A DNA stretch of 64,000 nucleotides from Streptomyces sp. CG1 (GCF_041080625.1 NZ_CP163518.1:7681501-7745500), one strand, 5' to 3'. Counted from the stretch's first letter, positions 43,903 to 53,241 are shown. The notes: a model not told the origin generated them from the letters alone. Numbers and translations are program-made.

Positions 43903-45105
43903 TCAAGCCGCTTGCGTGGTCGGCGGGGCGCTGGTGAATGCCCGGTTGTCGCGCAGTAGTGCCCACAGGACGCCGGTGCGCCGCCGAGCCAGTGCGATGA
44001 CGGCCTGGACGTGCTTGCAGCCCTCGCCTCGCTTCTTCAGGTAGAAGTCCCGGTTCGGGCCTTCGCGGATGATGCTGGTCTGCGCGGACATGTAGAACAC
44101 CCGTCGCAGGCGGCGGCTGTAGCGCTTGGGCCGGTGCAGGTTGCCGGTTCGGCGGCCCGAGTCGCGGGGCACGGGTACGAGCCCGGCGGCGGAAGCGAGA
44201 TGGCCGGCGTCGGCGTAGGCCGCCAGGTCGCCGGCCGCCGCAACGAATTCGGCGCCAAGTATCGGGCCCATGCCGGGCATTGACTCGATGATCTTGGCTT
44301 GCGGGTGGCGGCGGAAGGTGTCGCGGATCTGCCGGTCGATCCGCTTGAGGCGTTCGTCCAGGGCAAGGATCTGGGTCGCCAGGTCGGCGACGAGCTGCGC
44401 GGCGACCTCCTCGCTGGGGAGGGCGGTCTGCTGGGCCTGAGCGGCCTCCAGCGCGGTCGCCGCCACTGCGTCGGCGCCCCGCACGCTGCGGCCTGCCAGC
44501 CAGGCCGTCAGCCGGGCCCGGCCGCGGCGGCGGATGGAGGCCGGCGTCTGGTGGCCGGTCAGCAGTACCAGCGCGCCCTTGTGGTTCGAGTAGTCGAAGG
44601 AGCGCTCCAGGGCAGGGAAGACGCCGGTCAGCACGTCACGAAGCCGATTGGTCATCCGCACACGGTCGGCGACCAGATCTGACCGGTAAGCCGTCAGCAG
44701 CGCGAGATCGGCGGCCAGCTGCGCGGGCACATCGATGGTGGCGAAGTCGCTGCGGTGGCGTGCCGTCTCGGCGATGACATAGGCGTCACGGGCGTCGGTC
44801 TTCGCTTCGCCACGGTAGGCGCCGGACATGCGATTGACCGTGCGTCCGGGTACATAGACAGCCTGCTGGCCATGGGCCGCAAGCAGGGCCAACAGCAGCG
44901 CGGAGGATGTCCCGGAGATGTCCACGGCCCAGTGGACTTTGTCCGCCAGGTCGAGAATCTCGCCGAGTGCGGTCAGGATGGCCGACTCGTCGTTTTCGAT
45001 CTTCTTCGACCACAGTGTCGCGCCGGTCTCGTCGACAACCGCCGCCCAGTGGTGCCCCTTGCCTGCATCGACGCCGGCCCATACTCGGGTCCGTGGCTCA
45101 CTCAC
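43903..45105 (-). CDS. IS110-family transposase (DEDD type), copy 2, a different subgroup
   Basis: 400 residues from GTG 45105 with a GAGGGGCGAG ribosome site. RuvC-like start VWAGVDAGKGHHWAAVVDET, acidic pair in YRGEAKTDARDAYVIAETAR, and C-terminal IESMPGMGPILGAEFVAAAG and LASAAGLVPVPRDSGRRTGN with the conserved Ser. Sequence differs widely from copy 1, so these are two separate insertions. Intact frame. The flank 45106-45294 is the non-coding left side of this element. Confidence 0.92.
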   Translation of the reverse strand: MSEPRTRVWAGVDAGKGHHWAAVVDETGATLWSKKIENDESAILTALGEILDLADKVHWAVDISGTSSALLLALLAAHGQQAVYVPGRTVNRMSGAYRGEAKTDARDAYVIAETARHRSDFATIDVPAQLAADLALLTAYRSDLVADRVRMTNRLRDVLTGVFPALERSFDYSNHKGALVLLTGHQTPASIRRRGRARLTAWLAGRSVRGADAVAATALEAAQAQQTALPSEEVAAQLVADLATQILALDERLKRIDRQIRDTFRRHPQAKIIESMPGMGPILGAEFVAAAGDLAAYADAGHLASAAGLVPVPRDSGRRTGNLHRPKRYSRRLRRVFYMSAQTSIIREGPNRDFYLKKRGEGCKHVQAVIALARRRTGVLWALLRDNRAFTSAPPTTQAA

Positions 45106-45294
45106 TCGCCCCTCCTCACACCGCACGGCATTCCGTCGGCCCGAGGAACACCCCGCTGTCTGCTCCGTAAACAGCGACCGCACAAGGCGCGCACATCTCA
45201 ATCAGCAGCCAAGTGTGAACGACGGCGATATTGGTTCTGGCCGCGATGCCGTGAATCCCCAGGTCATGCCCGATGTCGGCGTACACCTGAACGT

Positions 45295-47035
45295 GGCCCT
45301 GGCAAGATTTCCGTGAAGCGGGTGTGTGCCACCGTGCGCCGGTGACGCTCCGTCACGGGTAGTGGCGTCGGAGGTGCGCCATGAGGATGACGCGCTGGCG
45401 GAGGAGTGGAACTCCTGCACGGCCGGCCATGATCCTCTTCTGGAGCTTCAGGTCCGTGATGCGGCCTTCGTTGACCCCGGAGTTGTACGGGGTGGTGATG
45501 CCCTGCACGACGGCGTGCTGGTCCTCGCGGATGGCGTTGGCCAGGCCGGCCAACGGCGGGAGCCGGGAGTCCGTGAGGTGGTCAAGCCAGTCGGGCAGTG
45601 GGGCGGCATTGCGAGCGTCCAGCATCGCGGCGAACTGCCGTACCAGGTCATGGGTTCGGGCCAGTTCTGGGCAGTGCGCGAACAGCCGCCGCAGTGTCTC
45701 GGTGGCGTGCAGGCCGCGCCGGGACGGTGTGGTGGTGATCCACCGGGCAACCTGGCGGGGCGAGGGTGGCCGCTCCCGCGGTGTGTCGATCGGCAGACCA
45801 CGACGCAACGGCGCGATGGCCATCTTGACCCGCTGGTAGTGGCCCAGGTAGCCCTTGGCGGCGATCTCCTGGTGCAGCACCGTCGCGGTGTGTTCGCCTT
45901 CCTCCCAGCGTTGCCGCAAGTACTCCAGATACGGGTCGAGGCTCGTGGACCGGCCGGGAGGTGTGCGGCGTACGCACTCCTGCCAGGATCCAGCGCGTGC
46001 GTACTTGGCCACGGTGCGCCGATTCAGGCCCAGTTCGCGGGCGATCGCGCTGATGCTGCGGGCCGTGCCGTTGTACTCGTGGACGGCCTCGAACAGCCGC
46101 TTCGCGTGGCGGCGGGCGGGAGTATCAGCCGCCTCATACGACACCGCCGACGGTGGTGGTGCGGCCGGTTCCGACTCAGGTATGGCGGAGGGCAGGCAGC
46201 CGCGGTGTGCGGCGGCGATGTCCGAGACCCGTTTCGACAGCCCCTGCCAGAGATGGAAGCGGTCGCTGACCTGCACCGCGCCCGGGGCTCCGTCGGTAAG
46301 GCCCTGCCGATAAGTGAGCGAGCCGTCCCGGCACGCCACCTCGACGCCGGGGTGCGTGCGCAGCCAGGCGGCGAGTTGTTCGGCATCGCGCCCGGACCAC
46401 AGCTCGATCGGCAGCCGCGTGTCGGCATCCACCAGCAGTGTGCCGTAAACGTCCGCGTACAGGGCGAAGTCGTCCACGCCCAGGACCCTTGGTGTCGAGG
46501 ACGACGGCAGCCGGATGCGCATCAGGTGGAACAGCACACTTGTCCGTGATAGCGGCGCCTTCAAGATGTGCAGGAGCCGGGCGCCGCCGCGACCGGCGAG
46601 CAGCACCCCGGCCATCTCCACGAGATGCTGCAGCAACGGGCTGCGGCGCTGGTAGCGCACCGTCAACCCTTCGACCTGCTCGGCGAACGTCCGGCGACCG
46701 CAGACCGCGCCGTCACAGAACAGCCGCCGCACCACCAGGCTGATCAACACCGGACAGCCCCCGACAGCGACATCAGCCAGCGTCCGGCTGTAGCGACTGT
46801 GCACCCGCGCCGACCTGTGACCGCAGTCCGGACACGCCACCCTCAACTCGCAGGTACGAGCGGCCACATGCACTGTGCCGGCCTCCGCCCACAACCGCTC
46901 CACCCGCACCGCTTTCAGGTGCGGAGACACCATCTGTACGAAGTCATCACACTCGCCGACAGTCCCGCCACCCGTGACGGAGCGTCACCGGCGCACGGTG
47001 GCACACACCCGCTTCACGGAAATCTTGCCAGGGCC
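45295..47035 (-). mobile_element. ISL3-family element with perfect 66-bp inverted repeats
   Basis: GGCCCTGGCAAGATTTCCGT starts both ends (45295 inward and, in reverse, 47035 inward), and identity continues for 66 bp. The flanks CTGAACGT and GTGAACGC share TGAACG, an imperfect trace of the 8-bp target duplication. The transposase stop codon lies inside the left repeat. Length 1741 bp. Confidence 0.9.
45353..46933 (-). CDS. ISL3-family transposase
   Basis: 526 residues. An N-terminal zinc finger (CELRVACPDCGHRSARVHSR, later RRLFCDGAVCGRRTF) is followed by the DDE domain with VLGVDDFALY, LLVDADTRLPIELWSGRDAE and VSDRFHLWQGLSKRV. An inserted helix-turn-helix (ISAIARELGLNRRTVAKYAR) precedes the final TTPYNSGVNEGRITDLKLQK box with the last acidic residue. 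Uninterrupted, so probably active. Confidence 0.93.
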   Translation of the reverse strand: MVSPHLKAVRVERLWAEAGTVHVAARTCELRVACPDCGHRSARVHSRYSRTLADVAVGGCPVLISLVVRRLFCDGAVCGRRTFAEQVEGLTVRYQRRSPLLQHLVEMAGVLLAGRGGARLLHILKAPLSRTSVLFHLMRIRLPSSSTPRVLGVDDFALYADVYGTLLVDADTRLPIELWSGRDAEQLAAWLRTHPGVEVACRDGSLTYRQGLTDGAPGAVQVSDRFHLWQGLSKRVSDIAAAHRGCLPSAIPESEPAAPPPSAVSYEAADTPARRHAKRLFEAVHEYNGTARSISAIARELGLNRRTVAKYARAGSWQECVRRTPPGRSTSLDPYLEYLRQRWEEGEHTATVLHQEIAAKGYLGHYQRVKMAIAPLRRGLPIDTPRERPPSPRQVARWITTTPSRRGLHATETLRRLFAHCPELARTHDLVRQFAAMLDARNAAPLPDWLDHLTDSRLPPLAGLANAIREDQHAVVQGITTPYNSGVNEGRITDLKLQKRIMAGRAGVPLLRQRVILMAHLRRHYP

Positions 47036-47146
47036 GTGAACGCGGCCAGTCACGTACGAGTGAAAAGGGCCGCTTGTTGATGCGGTGAGTCCTGTTGCTC
47101 GGCACTCTGCTGCTGGTCGGCAAGAGGTGGCGGAGGGCAGCTGACG

Positions 47147-47666
47147 ATGGTCTTGGACCCGCAACGCTGGTTGGAACTCTGTCGTTTCCGTGCCCTTTTC
47201 GAGTCCGGCGCGGTGACCTTGACGGAGGTCGCCAAGGAGACGGGCCTGAACCTACTCGCCTATGCCCGCCCCGGCGACACCATCGTCGTGCACACCCTCG
47301 ACCGGCTCGGCCGCAACCTGCGCGAAGTCCTCAACCTCGTCTACGACCTGAACGAGAGGCACATCGGCGTGCGCTCGCTCGCCGACCCGCTGCCGATCAA
47401 CACTGCCGACGAGGGCATGGGCCGCATCGCGTTCTTGCTGCTGGCCCTGTTCGCCGAGATGGAACGCACCTTCACCGGCGAACGTGCCGCTCACGCCCGC
47501 GCCGTGGCCGAAGCCCGCCGGCCGCCGCATCGGCCGACCAGTCGCCCACCCCGGCGAGAAGATTGAATATGCGCGGCTGCTCAAGGCTCAAGGCGAATCC
47601 CTCGGCATCACCGCGACCAAGACAGGCATCCCCAAGACTTCGCTGCACCCTTACCTCAGCGCGTAG
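47147..47666 (+). pseudogene. Chimeric ORF: IstA-like N-terminus joined to a serine recombinase fragment, then frameshifted
   Basis: The first 35 residues ([20 protein letters not shown], then [11 protein letters not shown]) read as the start of an IS21-type IstA transposase. Without a stop they run into [40 protein letters not shown] and [20 protein letters not shown], the resolvase domain lacking its N-terminal catalytic Ser. Around 47515 the frame shifts, and the C-terminal helix-turn-helix ([20 protein letters not shown]) follows to 47666. The join must result from deletion between two elements. Confidence 0.75.
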
Positions 47667-47697
47667 GTGCCGCGCTCCATCGAAGGCAGAGGTGCGA

Positions 47698-47985
47698 ATG
47701 TTTCGCCGCTTCCGGCGCGAAAAGCCGCCGTTGCGTTACTTCCTCTACGTCGCCGATGCCGAGCTGGACATGTTCTTCGAGCAGATCGACCCGGCGCTGC
47801 GCCGACACATCAGCGCGGAGGTCAGTGTCGATCTCAAGCTCGCGATCCTCACGTTGCGTCAAACCGACGGCGGGCGCGCTACGGTCCATGCACGAGCGCG
47901 TCCCACCGCCCAGCCGGAACCGCGTCTTGGTCACTGCTCGGGCTGTCTTCAGCCACATGTAGGGGAGGATAGGTCATGGATCTGA
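47698..47985 (+). CDS. DUF7019-like protein, probably truncated
   Basis: 95 residues from ATG with a GAGGTGCGA upstream region. The first 60 residues, LRYFLYVADAELDMFFEQID to VSVDLKLAILTLRQ, resemble the start of an actinobacterial family I remember as DUF7019. The remainder is Arg/Pro-rich and probably out of the natural frame. Full relatives are two to three times longer. It overlaps the next gene by 10 bp. The family name is from memory and needs confirmation. Confidence 0.45.
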   Translation: MFRRFRREKPPLRYFLYVADAELDMFFEQIDPALRRHISAEVSVDLKLAILTLRQTDGGRATVHARARPTAQPEPRLGHCSGCLQPHVGEDRSWI

Positions 47986-48560
47986 ACCGCCTAGAGACGT
48001 ACACCAAGGACGACCTGAGGCAGCGGAATCTGGTCCTGGGGTCGCAGCCGGGCACAACGGACGTGTTGGTCTGCGTGGGCAAACCTGATGGGTTCATCAT
48101 CGGCTGGGTCACGCCGGCACCTCATCCATTTCGCCGCCGAGGCACCGCCTGGCTGCACACTGCCCGGCACGTCCCCTGGAATGACGAACGCTACTGGAGT
48201 GGCCAAGGAGCTGGCCTCGAGTACGAGCAGTCCCCGATGCCAGAACTGACCATCGACGGAGCGATAGGCGAGGTTCTAAGGCATGCCCGCTATGGAGACA
48301 TCCTGGTCAAATTGCAATTGAGGTCCGGCGAGGAAGAGACCTACACCGCCACGACCTACGCGGAAGGGGCTGAATGGTTAGCCGGGGTTCTCAGCCACCT
48401 CCCAGGAGAGCACATCATCCACCTGGGCGGTGGCAGAATTCGGATCAGCAACATCGCTGTCACCTACCTGCGAGGCCAACCCATGCCTTATGTGGACGCC
48501 AGCAACCGGTTATACCTTGAGTCAGGGCGCGTTTCGTACCAACTGACCCGCGAACAGTAA
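47976..48560 (+). CDS. Unrecognised 194-residue protein with two TTA codons
   Basis: Starts at ATG with GAGGATAG upstream. The C-terminal half is compact and beta-rich (ILVKLQLRSGEEETYTATTY, then IHLGGGRIRISNIAVTYLRG). In-frame TTA codons occur at 48378 and 48510, which in Streptomyces makes translation depend on the bldA tRNA-Leu and is enriched in developmental and accessory genes. It lies next to the trypco2/NTPase-TPR pair but points towards it (convergent). Family not recognised. Confidence 0.65.
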   Translation: MDLNRLETYTKDDLRQRNLVLGSQPGTTDVLVCVGKPDGFIIGWVTPAPHPFRRRGTAWLHTARHVPWNDERYWSGQGAGLEYEQSPMPELTIDGAIGEVLRHARYGDILVKLQLRSGEEETYTATTYAEGAEWLAGVLSHLPGEHIIHLGGGRIRISNIAVTYLRGQPMPYVDASNRLYLESGRVSYQLTREQ

Positions 48561-48996
48561 GATCGCATCAACTACCGAAAGACACGTCAGCGCTGCGGCG
48601 ACGCAGACTGAGTCCTGCCACTGCGGACTGCCCGGTCCCACCCTTCGGGCCTGCGCTGAAACAGTCACAACCCGAATCCGTGCACTCGAGTTCAGTCAAA
48701 CGTGCAGACGACTTCGGACATTGACAGGCGTGGCAGGTGGACATCGGACAGGCGCGCCATTCCACCAGCTTGTGCGCGTCGTTGATCGCGCCCCAACGGT
48801 TTCAGGGGTGCGTTTCACCGGTCAAGGGCAAGGAAACGACCTGTGAAACAAAATCACCTGCGCGGATGACGCGGCGGCGTGGTGTTGAAACGGGGACCAC
48901 CTATGAAACGGCGATCGGAGGTTGAGGAATGCCGGAGCGAAAACCGGCGCTTGTACTCTCTGTGACCATGTGGACGCCGGATCAGCAAGGTTCGAT
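48561..48996. other. Gene-free stretch between convergent genes
   Basis: No coding sequence supported. Three TGAAAC motifs (about 48842, 48883, 48901) and GTTTCACCGGTC near 48810 look like the multiple terminal repeats of an IS21-type end. This is weak evidence but fits the IstA fragment at 47147. Confidence 0.3.
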
Positions 48997-51900
48997 TCAA
49001 TGGTGAGAATCGGGGGAGAGGGGGTGGTCCCTGAGCCATCTTCCGACTTCCTGCGCTTCATCCGAGCGTCCGAGGCGGTCCAGCAATTGTGCTTGCAGGC
49101 CGAGCACCGCGTGCAGCTTTGGAAGCACGTCGGGTACCGTGGCGACATGATTGCGGAAAATCTCCACAGCTTCTCCCGTGGCGCGTAGCGCTTCAGACGG
49201 ACTGTTACTCATCGCTAGAAGCATGGCCAAGACCCTGAGAGAGTCGGCGAGGCCGCGTTCGTGGGCGGCGGGGTCTTGCGCTGCCAGCCGACGGTAGATC
49301 GCCACGGCCTGCTCCGTGGTGGTCAGTGCTTCCGAGCCTCGCCCTTCCGCTCCTAGCCGGAGAGCGAGGTTGTAAAAGGAGTGGGCGAGCTCTGGTTCGT
49401 GGGTGGCGGGGTCTTGCGCTGTCAGCCGACGGTAGATCGCCACGGCCTGCTCGGTGGCGGTCAGTGCTTCCCATTGCTGTCCCGCCTCCGACAACTGGAG
49501 GGCGAGGTTGGATAAGGACTTAGCAAGGCCGGGTTCGTGGGTGGCGGGGTCTTGCGCTGCCAGCCGACGGTAGATCGCCACGGCCCCTTGTCCGGCGGCG
49601 AGAGCCTCGGCCCGCCGCTCCAGCTGCAGCAGCTGGAGAGCGTGCGTGGACAAGAGGTTGGCGAAGAACGGTTCGTGGGTGGCGGGGTCTTGCGCTGCCA
49701 ATCGGCGGTAGATCGTCACAGCCTGCTGCATGGCGGCGAGAGCCTCAGACCGTAGCCCCATCTGCCAAAGGGGGAAACCGAGCGTGTTTAGCGACCGGGC
49801 GAGGTCAGCCTCATAAGCGGCGGGGTTGTCGCTTGCGAGTCGGCGGTGGATCTCCAGGGCCTGCTGCATGGCGGCGAGAGCTTCAGCCTGCCGCCCTACA
49901 TCCCAAAGGTTCTCACCGAGCATGTCCAGCGTGCGGGCGAGTTCATGCTCGTGGGCGGCGGGGTCTTGCGCTGCCAGTCGGCGCCGGATTCCCACAGCCT
50001 CTTGTCCGGCGTCGAGAGCCTCAGCCCGCCGCCCCACATACCCCAGTTGAAACGAGAGGTGAGTCAGCGACTTGGCGAGGTCAGCCTCGTAAGCGGCGGG
50101 GTTGTCGCTTGCGAGTCGGCGGTGGATCTCCAGGGCCTGCTGCATGGCGGCGAGAGCCTCAGCCTGCCGTTCCATCGCTGTCAAGTGCACACCCAGGGCG
50201 TCCAGCGTGCGGGCGAGTTCATGCTCGTGGGTGGCAGGGTCTCGTGTTGCCAGTCGGCGGTGGATCGCCACGGCCTGCTCCACGGCGACCAGAGCTTCAG
50301 TCCATCGCTTCACCTCCCCGAGCCTGAAACTCAGGTTGATCAGACTGGTGCCGAGGTCAGGCTCATAAGCAGCTGGGTCGTCGGCCGCCAGCCGACGCAA
50401 GATCTCCACACTCTTTTGTGTAGCGTCGAAAGCCTCGGCCCGCCGCCCTGCCGCCGCTAAGCGCACACCCAGAACGCTCAGCGAGCTGGCGAGGTCAGGC
50501 TCATAGACGGCGGGGTCTTGCGCTGCCAGTTGCCGGGCGACTTGGGCGAGGGCAGAGAGGAGCCGTATGGCGAGGGGGTCGGTAATGCGGGACTGGGGAA
50601 GTGCGTTCACTGCGGCCGCGACGGCGTTATAGGCCAGGTCGGCGGTCCCCAGGGCAGTGCCCAATGTATGGAGAAGGTGTTCGCTGTCGCTGGTACGGCC
50701 AGCGTTGTAGTCGGCGACGGCAGCGCGGGCCAGGACTGTGAGCACCTGGGCCTGCTGACTGGGCTCGGCCGCAGGGAGCAGGGCAGACAGAACGATGTTG
50801 CCTCGGGCGAGGACGCGTGAGGCGTGGTATTCGGCGATGCGGTCGGGCTGGAGGGAGCCCCAGTAGCGGTTGGGTTCGGCTGGGTAGAGCGTGGCCAGCC
50901 ACGCGGCGGTACGCGGGGCCTCGTCGGGCGGCAGATCGGGGATCTCGCCGAGGACGCGGACGGCCTCGTGACCGGTGGTGGCTCCGCACAGCGTGGCAAC
51001 GGCGACCGCGGATGCCAGGGTGGGGGTAGGCAGCTTCAGTTTGAAGGCGGGGGCGGCGGCGCTGTCTTCCCAGAAGCGTCCTTCGTGCTGTAAGAGGATT
51101 TCTTCGGCCGGGGCGTCGGGCGAGGTATCTGCGGGTGCTGGACCCTGCTGCAGCAGGGTGACCAAAGCGGTCAGCTGCAGGGTCAGGGCGTTGTCGTAGC
51201 GGGGATCGGCGAGTTCGTGGGAATGGCGCAGTGTGTCGGCCAGGGCTGCCCAGTCGTGCGCGGGCAGCGTGGGTACGTGGGGCAGCAGGCGGGCGAGGTC
51301 GCGGGCGGCGCGGGCGAATGCCTGTACGCGGTCTTCGGTGAGCCGACTGCGAGGTATGAGCGGGGCGAGTTTGGTGACTGGTGCCGCGGTGAGCAGGCTG
51401 CGTGCGGCGGGGGCGGCATTGAGCGCGTCGGTGCGCCAGTCACCGTCGGAGCGGGCCAGCAGCAGGATCCGGACGCGATGGCGGGAACGGTGCAGGTGGG
51501 TGATCAGGCGGCGTAGCAGGCGGGGACGGGTCTCGGCGTAGTCGACTACGACAAGTAATGGCAGGCCTGTGGCCAGGGGCGAGAAGTCGGGCGGGGTGTC
51601 GTAGTCGGTGAGGTCGGGGCGCAGGTGTCCCGTGACCCAACCGCTCCGGCTGAGGGTTTCGGTGAGGCGGCGGGCAAGGCGGGGTTTGCCCTGGCCGCCC
51701 GGGCCGGTCAGCACCTGCACGGCCACGGTGGCCGGGTTGGTCTCGCACCACGCGCGCAGGTCGGCGAGTTCACTCTCACGGCCGTGGAAGGTGACGGCTT
51801 CGGCGTCGGCGCGTAGCAGCGCGGCCGGTGACTTGAGGTCGCGTTCAGGTGCGGCGGGGGCGAGCAGACCTGCTGCTTCGACCGGTTCCAGGAACGGCTC

Positions 51901-52599
51901 CCAGCCGGCGTGCTGGGTGACAAGGGCACGGAAGTCTTCGTCGGCGAGTAGGGGTTCGGCGGGGGTGGCAGTCAGGCGGGTGCCGCCGTCGGCCTGCCGA
52001 TCGCGACGGATCACCCCGCACAGCAACTCGCCCCCATGGGCATCGTCGCTGAGGACGGCGGCTCCCGACACTCCCGACCAGCGGCTGCCGACCGCACCCG
52101 CAAGCGCGTCGGCGGGGATGGTGGGGTCGGTGCTGGAGATCTCGTAGCGGCCGGCGAGGGAGCCAGTACCGGGCAAGATCCGTCCAGCGAGCTGTTCGTC
52201 CAGGCGATGGCCGTCCGGGGTCTTCTGCATGCGGGGGAAGCCGACAAGAGTGACCGGGTGCGGGCGGGTACCGATGAGGCGCCCGAACCGCTGGGGCGGC
52301 CGGGCGAGCAGATCGGCGAGGGACTCTGGGGTCTGCCAACCGTAGCCTTCGTCGACCTCAACCAGCGCGGCATCCACCGCCGCGTCTTTGCGCTGCCACC
52401 GCACGGTCGCGGGAAACTCCCGCTCGCCAGCATCCGGCCGAGACACGGTCACCGCACCCCGGCCCACCGTGGACGCACCGTCCAAGACATGCGCCGCCGT
52501 CAGCACCAGGCGCGGCGCTACCAGGTAGCCCGAGCCGAACCCGCGCTTGTCCGTGTCCGGCCTGCGTACCCGGACCTGCACCCGGCGGTCGAACTCCAC
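48997..52599 (-). CDS. Trypsin-like protease/P-loop NTPase/TPR-like repeat protein (predicted conflict-system protein)
   Basis: 1200 residues. Trypsin fold at 1-235 with triad His37 (VLTAAHVLDG), Asp76 (AAVDAALVEV) and Ser178 (SGVSGAAVLS), and no signal peptide, so it is intracellular. NTPase at about 265-690: Walker A GPGGQGKPRLA (299-309), where the usual Thr/Ser after Lys305 is Pro306; Walker B LLVVVDYAE (Asp353). Then ten 46-residue repeats (about 691-1150), each like LAAQDPATHEPELA plus EALAAMQQAV-I-RR, and a 50-residue tail. Preceded by the trypco2 gene, 53 bp away. In the known class of NTP-dependent conflict systems, repeats sense an invader, the NTPase assembles and the protease acts as effector. 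That function is inferred. Confidence 0.9.
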   Translation of the reverse strand: MEFDRRVQVRVRRPDTDKRGFGSGYLVAPRLVLTAAHVLDGASTVGRGAVTVSRPDAGEREFPATVRWQRKDAAVDAALVEVDEGYGWQTPESLADLLARPPQRFGRLIGTRPHPVTLVGFPRMQKTPDGHRLDEQLAGRILPGTGSLAGRYEISSTDPTIPADALAGAVGSRWSGVSGAAVLSDDAHGGELLCGVIRRDRQADGGTRLTATPAEPLLADEDFRALVTQHAGWEPFLEPVEAAGLLAPAAPERDLKSPAALLRADAEAVTFHGRESELADLRAWCETNPATVAVQVLTGPGGQGKPRLARRLTETLSRSGWVTGHLRPDLTDYDTPPDFSPLATGLPLLVVVDYAETRPRLLRRLITHLHRSRHRVRILLLARSDGDWRTDALNAAPAARSLLTAAPVTKLAPLIPRSRLTEDRVQAFARAARDLARLLPHVPTLPAHDWAALADTLRHSHELADPRYDNALTLQLTALVTLLQQGPAPADTSPDAPAEEILLQHEGRFWEDSAAAPAFKLKLPTPTLASAVAVATLCGATTGHEAVRVLGEIPDLPPDEAPRTAAWLATLYPAEPNRYWGSLQPDRIAEYHASRVLARGNIVLSALLPAAEPSQQAQVLTVLARAAVADYNAGRTSDSEHLLHTLGTALGTADLAYNAVAAAVNALPQSRITDPLAIRLLSALAQVARQLAAQDPAVYEPDLASSLSVLGVRLAAAGRRAEAFDATQKSVEILRRLAADDPAAYEPDLGTSLINLSFRLGEVKRWTEALVAVEQAVAIHRRLATRDPATHEHELARTLDALGVHLTAMERQAEALAAMQQALEIHRRLASDNPAAYEADLAKSLTHLSFQLGYVGRRAEALDAGQEAVGIRRRLAAQDPAAHEHELARTLDMLGENLWDVGRQAEALAAMQQALEIHRRLASDNPAAYEADLARSLNTLGFPLWQMGLRSEALAAMQQAVTIYRRLAAQDPATHEPFFANLLSTHALQLLQLERRAEALAAGQGAVAIYRRLAAQDPATHEPGLAKSLSNLALQLSEAGQQWEALTATEQAVAIYRRLTAQDPATHEPELAHSFYNLALRLGAEGRGSEALTTTEQAVAIYRRLAAQDPAAHERGLADSLRVLAMLLAMSNSPSEALRATGEAVEIFRNHVATVPDVLPKLHAVLGLQAQLLDRLGRSDEAQEVGRWLRDHPLSPDSHH

Positions 52600-52652
52600 A
52601 ATTAGCCCCCCTCGTTACCCCTGACGTGCGATGCATCGATCAGCCAACACGC

Positions 52653-52988
52653 TTACTCCTCGTCGCTGACGTCGATGTCACCGCCACCCGGCCGGTGCGG
52701 TTTGAGCTGCACGGTAACCGTGTGGGTCGCTTTGTGCGCGGACTCCTTCTTGCCACCCAACGAGACAACGCTGAACCTCAAGCCACCGTCCGTCACGCGG
52801 GCATGGGTCAGTTCCATTCCAAGCTCCACCGTGATCTCCCCCAACGTGAACAGCACCCCCTGGTGCTGCGCGTTCGCGCCGCCGGTATCGGTGATCCGCG
52901 CCTGTGCCTCGGCGACCTGCTTCCGCAGCAGTGTGATCGCATCAGCCAGGTCCAGCCCCTCCAGATCCGAGCCGTTTGCGTCGCCCAT
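52653..52988 (-). CDS. Trypsin-co-occurring domain 2 (trypco2) protein
   Basis: 111 residues from ATG with GGAAGGGG about 8 bp upstream. Helix LDLADAITLLRKQVAEAQ, then strands GVLFTLGEITVELGMEL, GGLRFSVVSLGG and HTVTVQLKPHRP, then an acidic tail. This is the complete trypco2 layout. It directly precedes the protease-NTPase-TPR gene, the association that gave the domain its name. It may link the protease or NTPase to a partner or keep it inactive. A longer upstream frame is Arg-rich low complexity and rejected. Confidence 0.85.
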   Translation of the reverse strand: MGDANGSDLEGLDLADAITLLRKQVAEAQARITDTGGANAQHQGVLFTLGEITVELGMELTHARVTDGGLRFSVVSLGGKKESAHKATHTVTVQLKPHRPGGGDIDVSDEE

Positions 52989-53241
52989 CACAGCCCCTTC
53001 CCTTTCCGCTGCACGGGGACGGAGATGTCTTCCTATCCCCCGACAACAAGCCCACCACACACCGCGCCCCGCCCGCCCGAGAACCTGCCAATCCCAGCCC
53101 GTCTCATCCGCTGCCGCTAATCCCCGTCCCGCTCGTCCACGTCGAGCAGGTCGTTCGCCTCGTCCTCGGTTAGCTCCGTCTCGTCCACGGCCCCTATGAC
53201 GCCGACCCGCAACAACCCCGCCGGTTACCAGGCGCCGCCGC

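Noticed and set aside
49250..50540. CRISPR-like array from regularly spaced repeats
   Set aside because: The 138-bp period is in frame and codes for 46-residue TPR-like units, with no short unique spacers.
53117..53188. Acidic 23-residue frame (DETELTEDEANDLLDVDERD) upstream of the trypco2 gene
   Set aside because: Sequence looks protein-like but is too short, without a ribosome site. Could be the tail of a lost gene; not enough to call.
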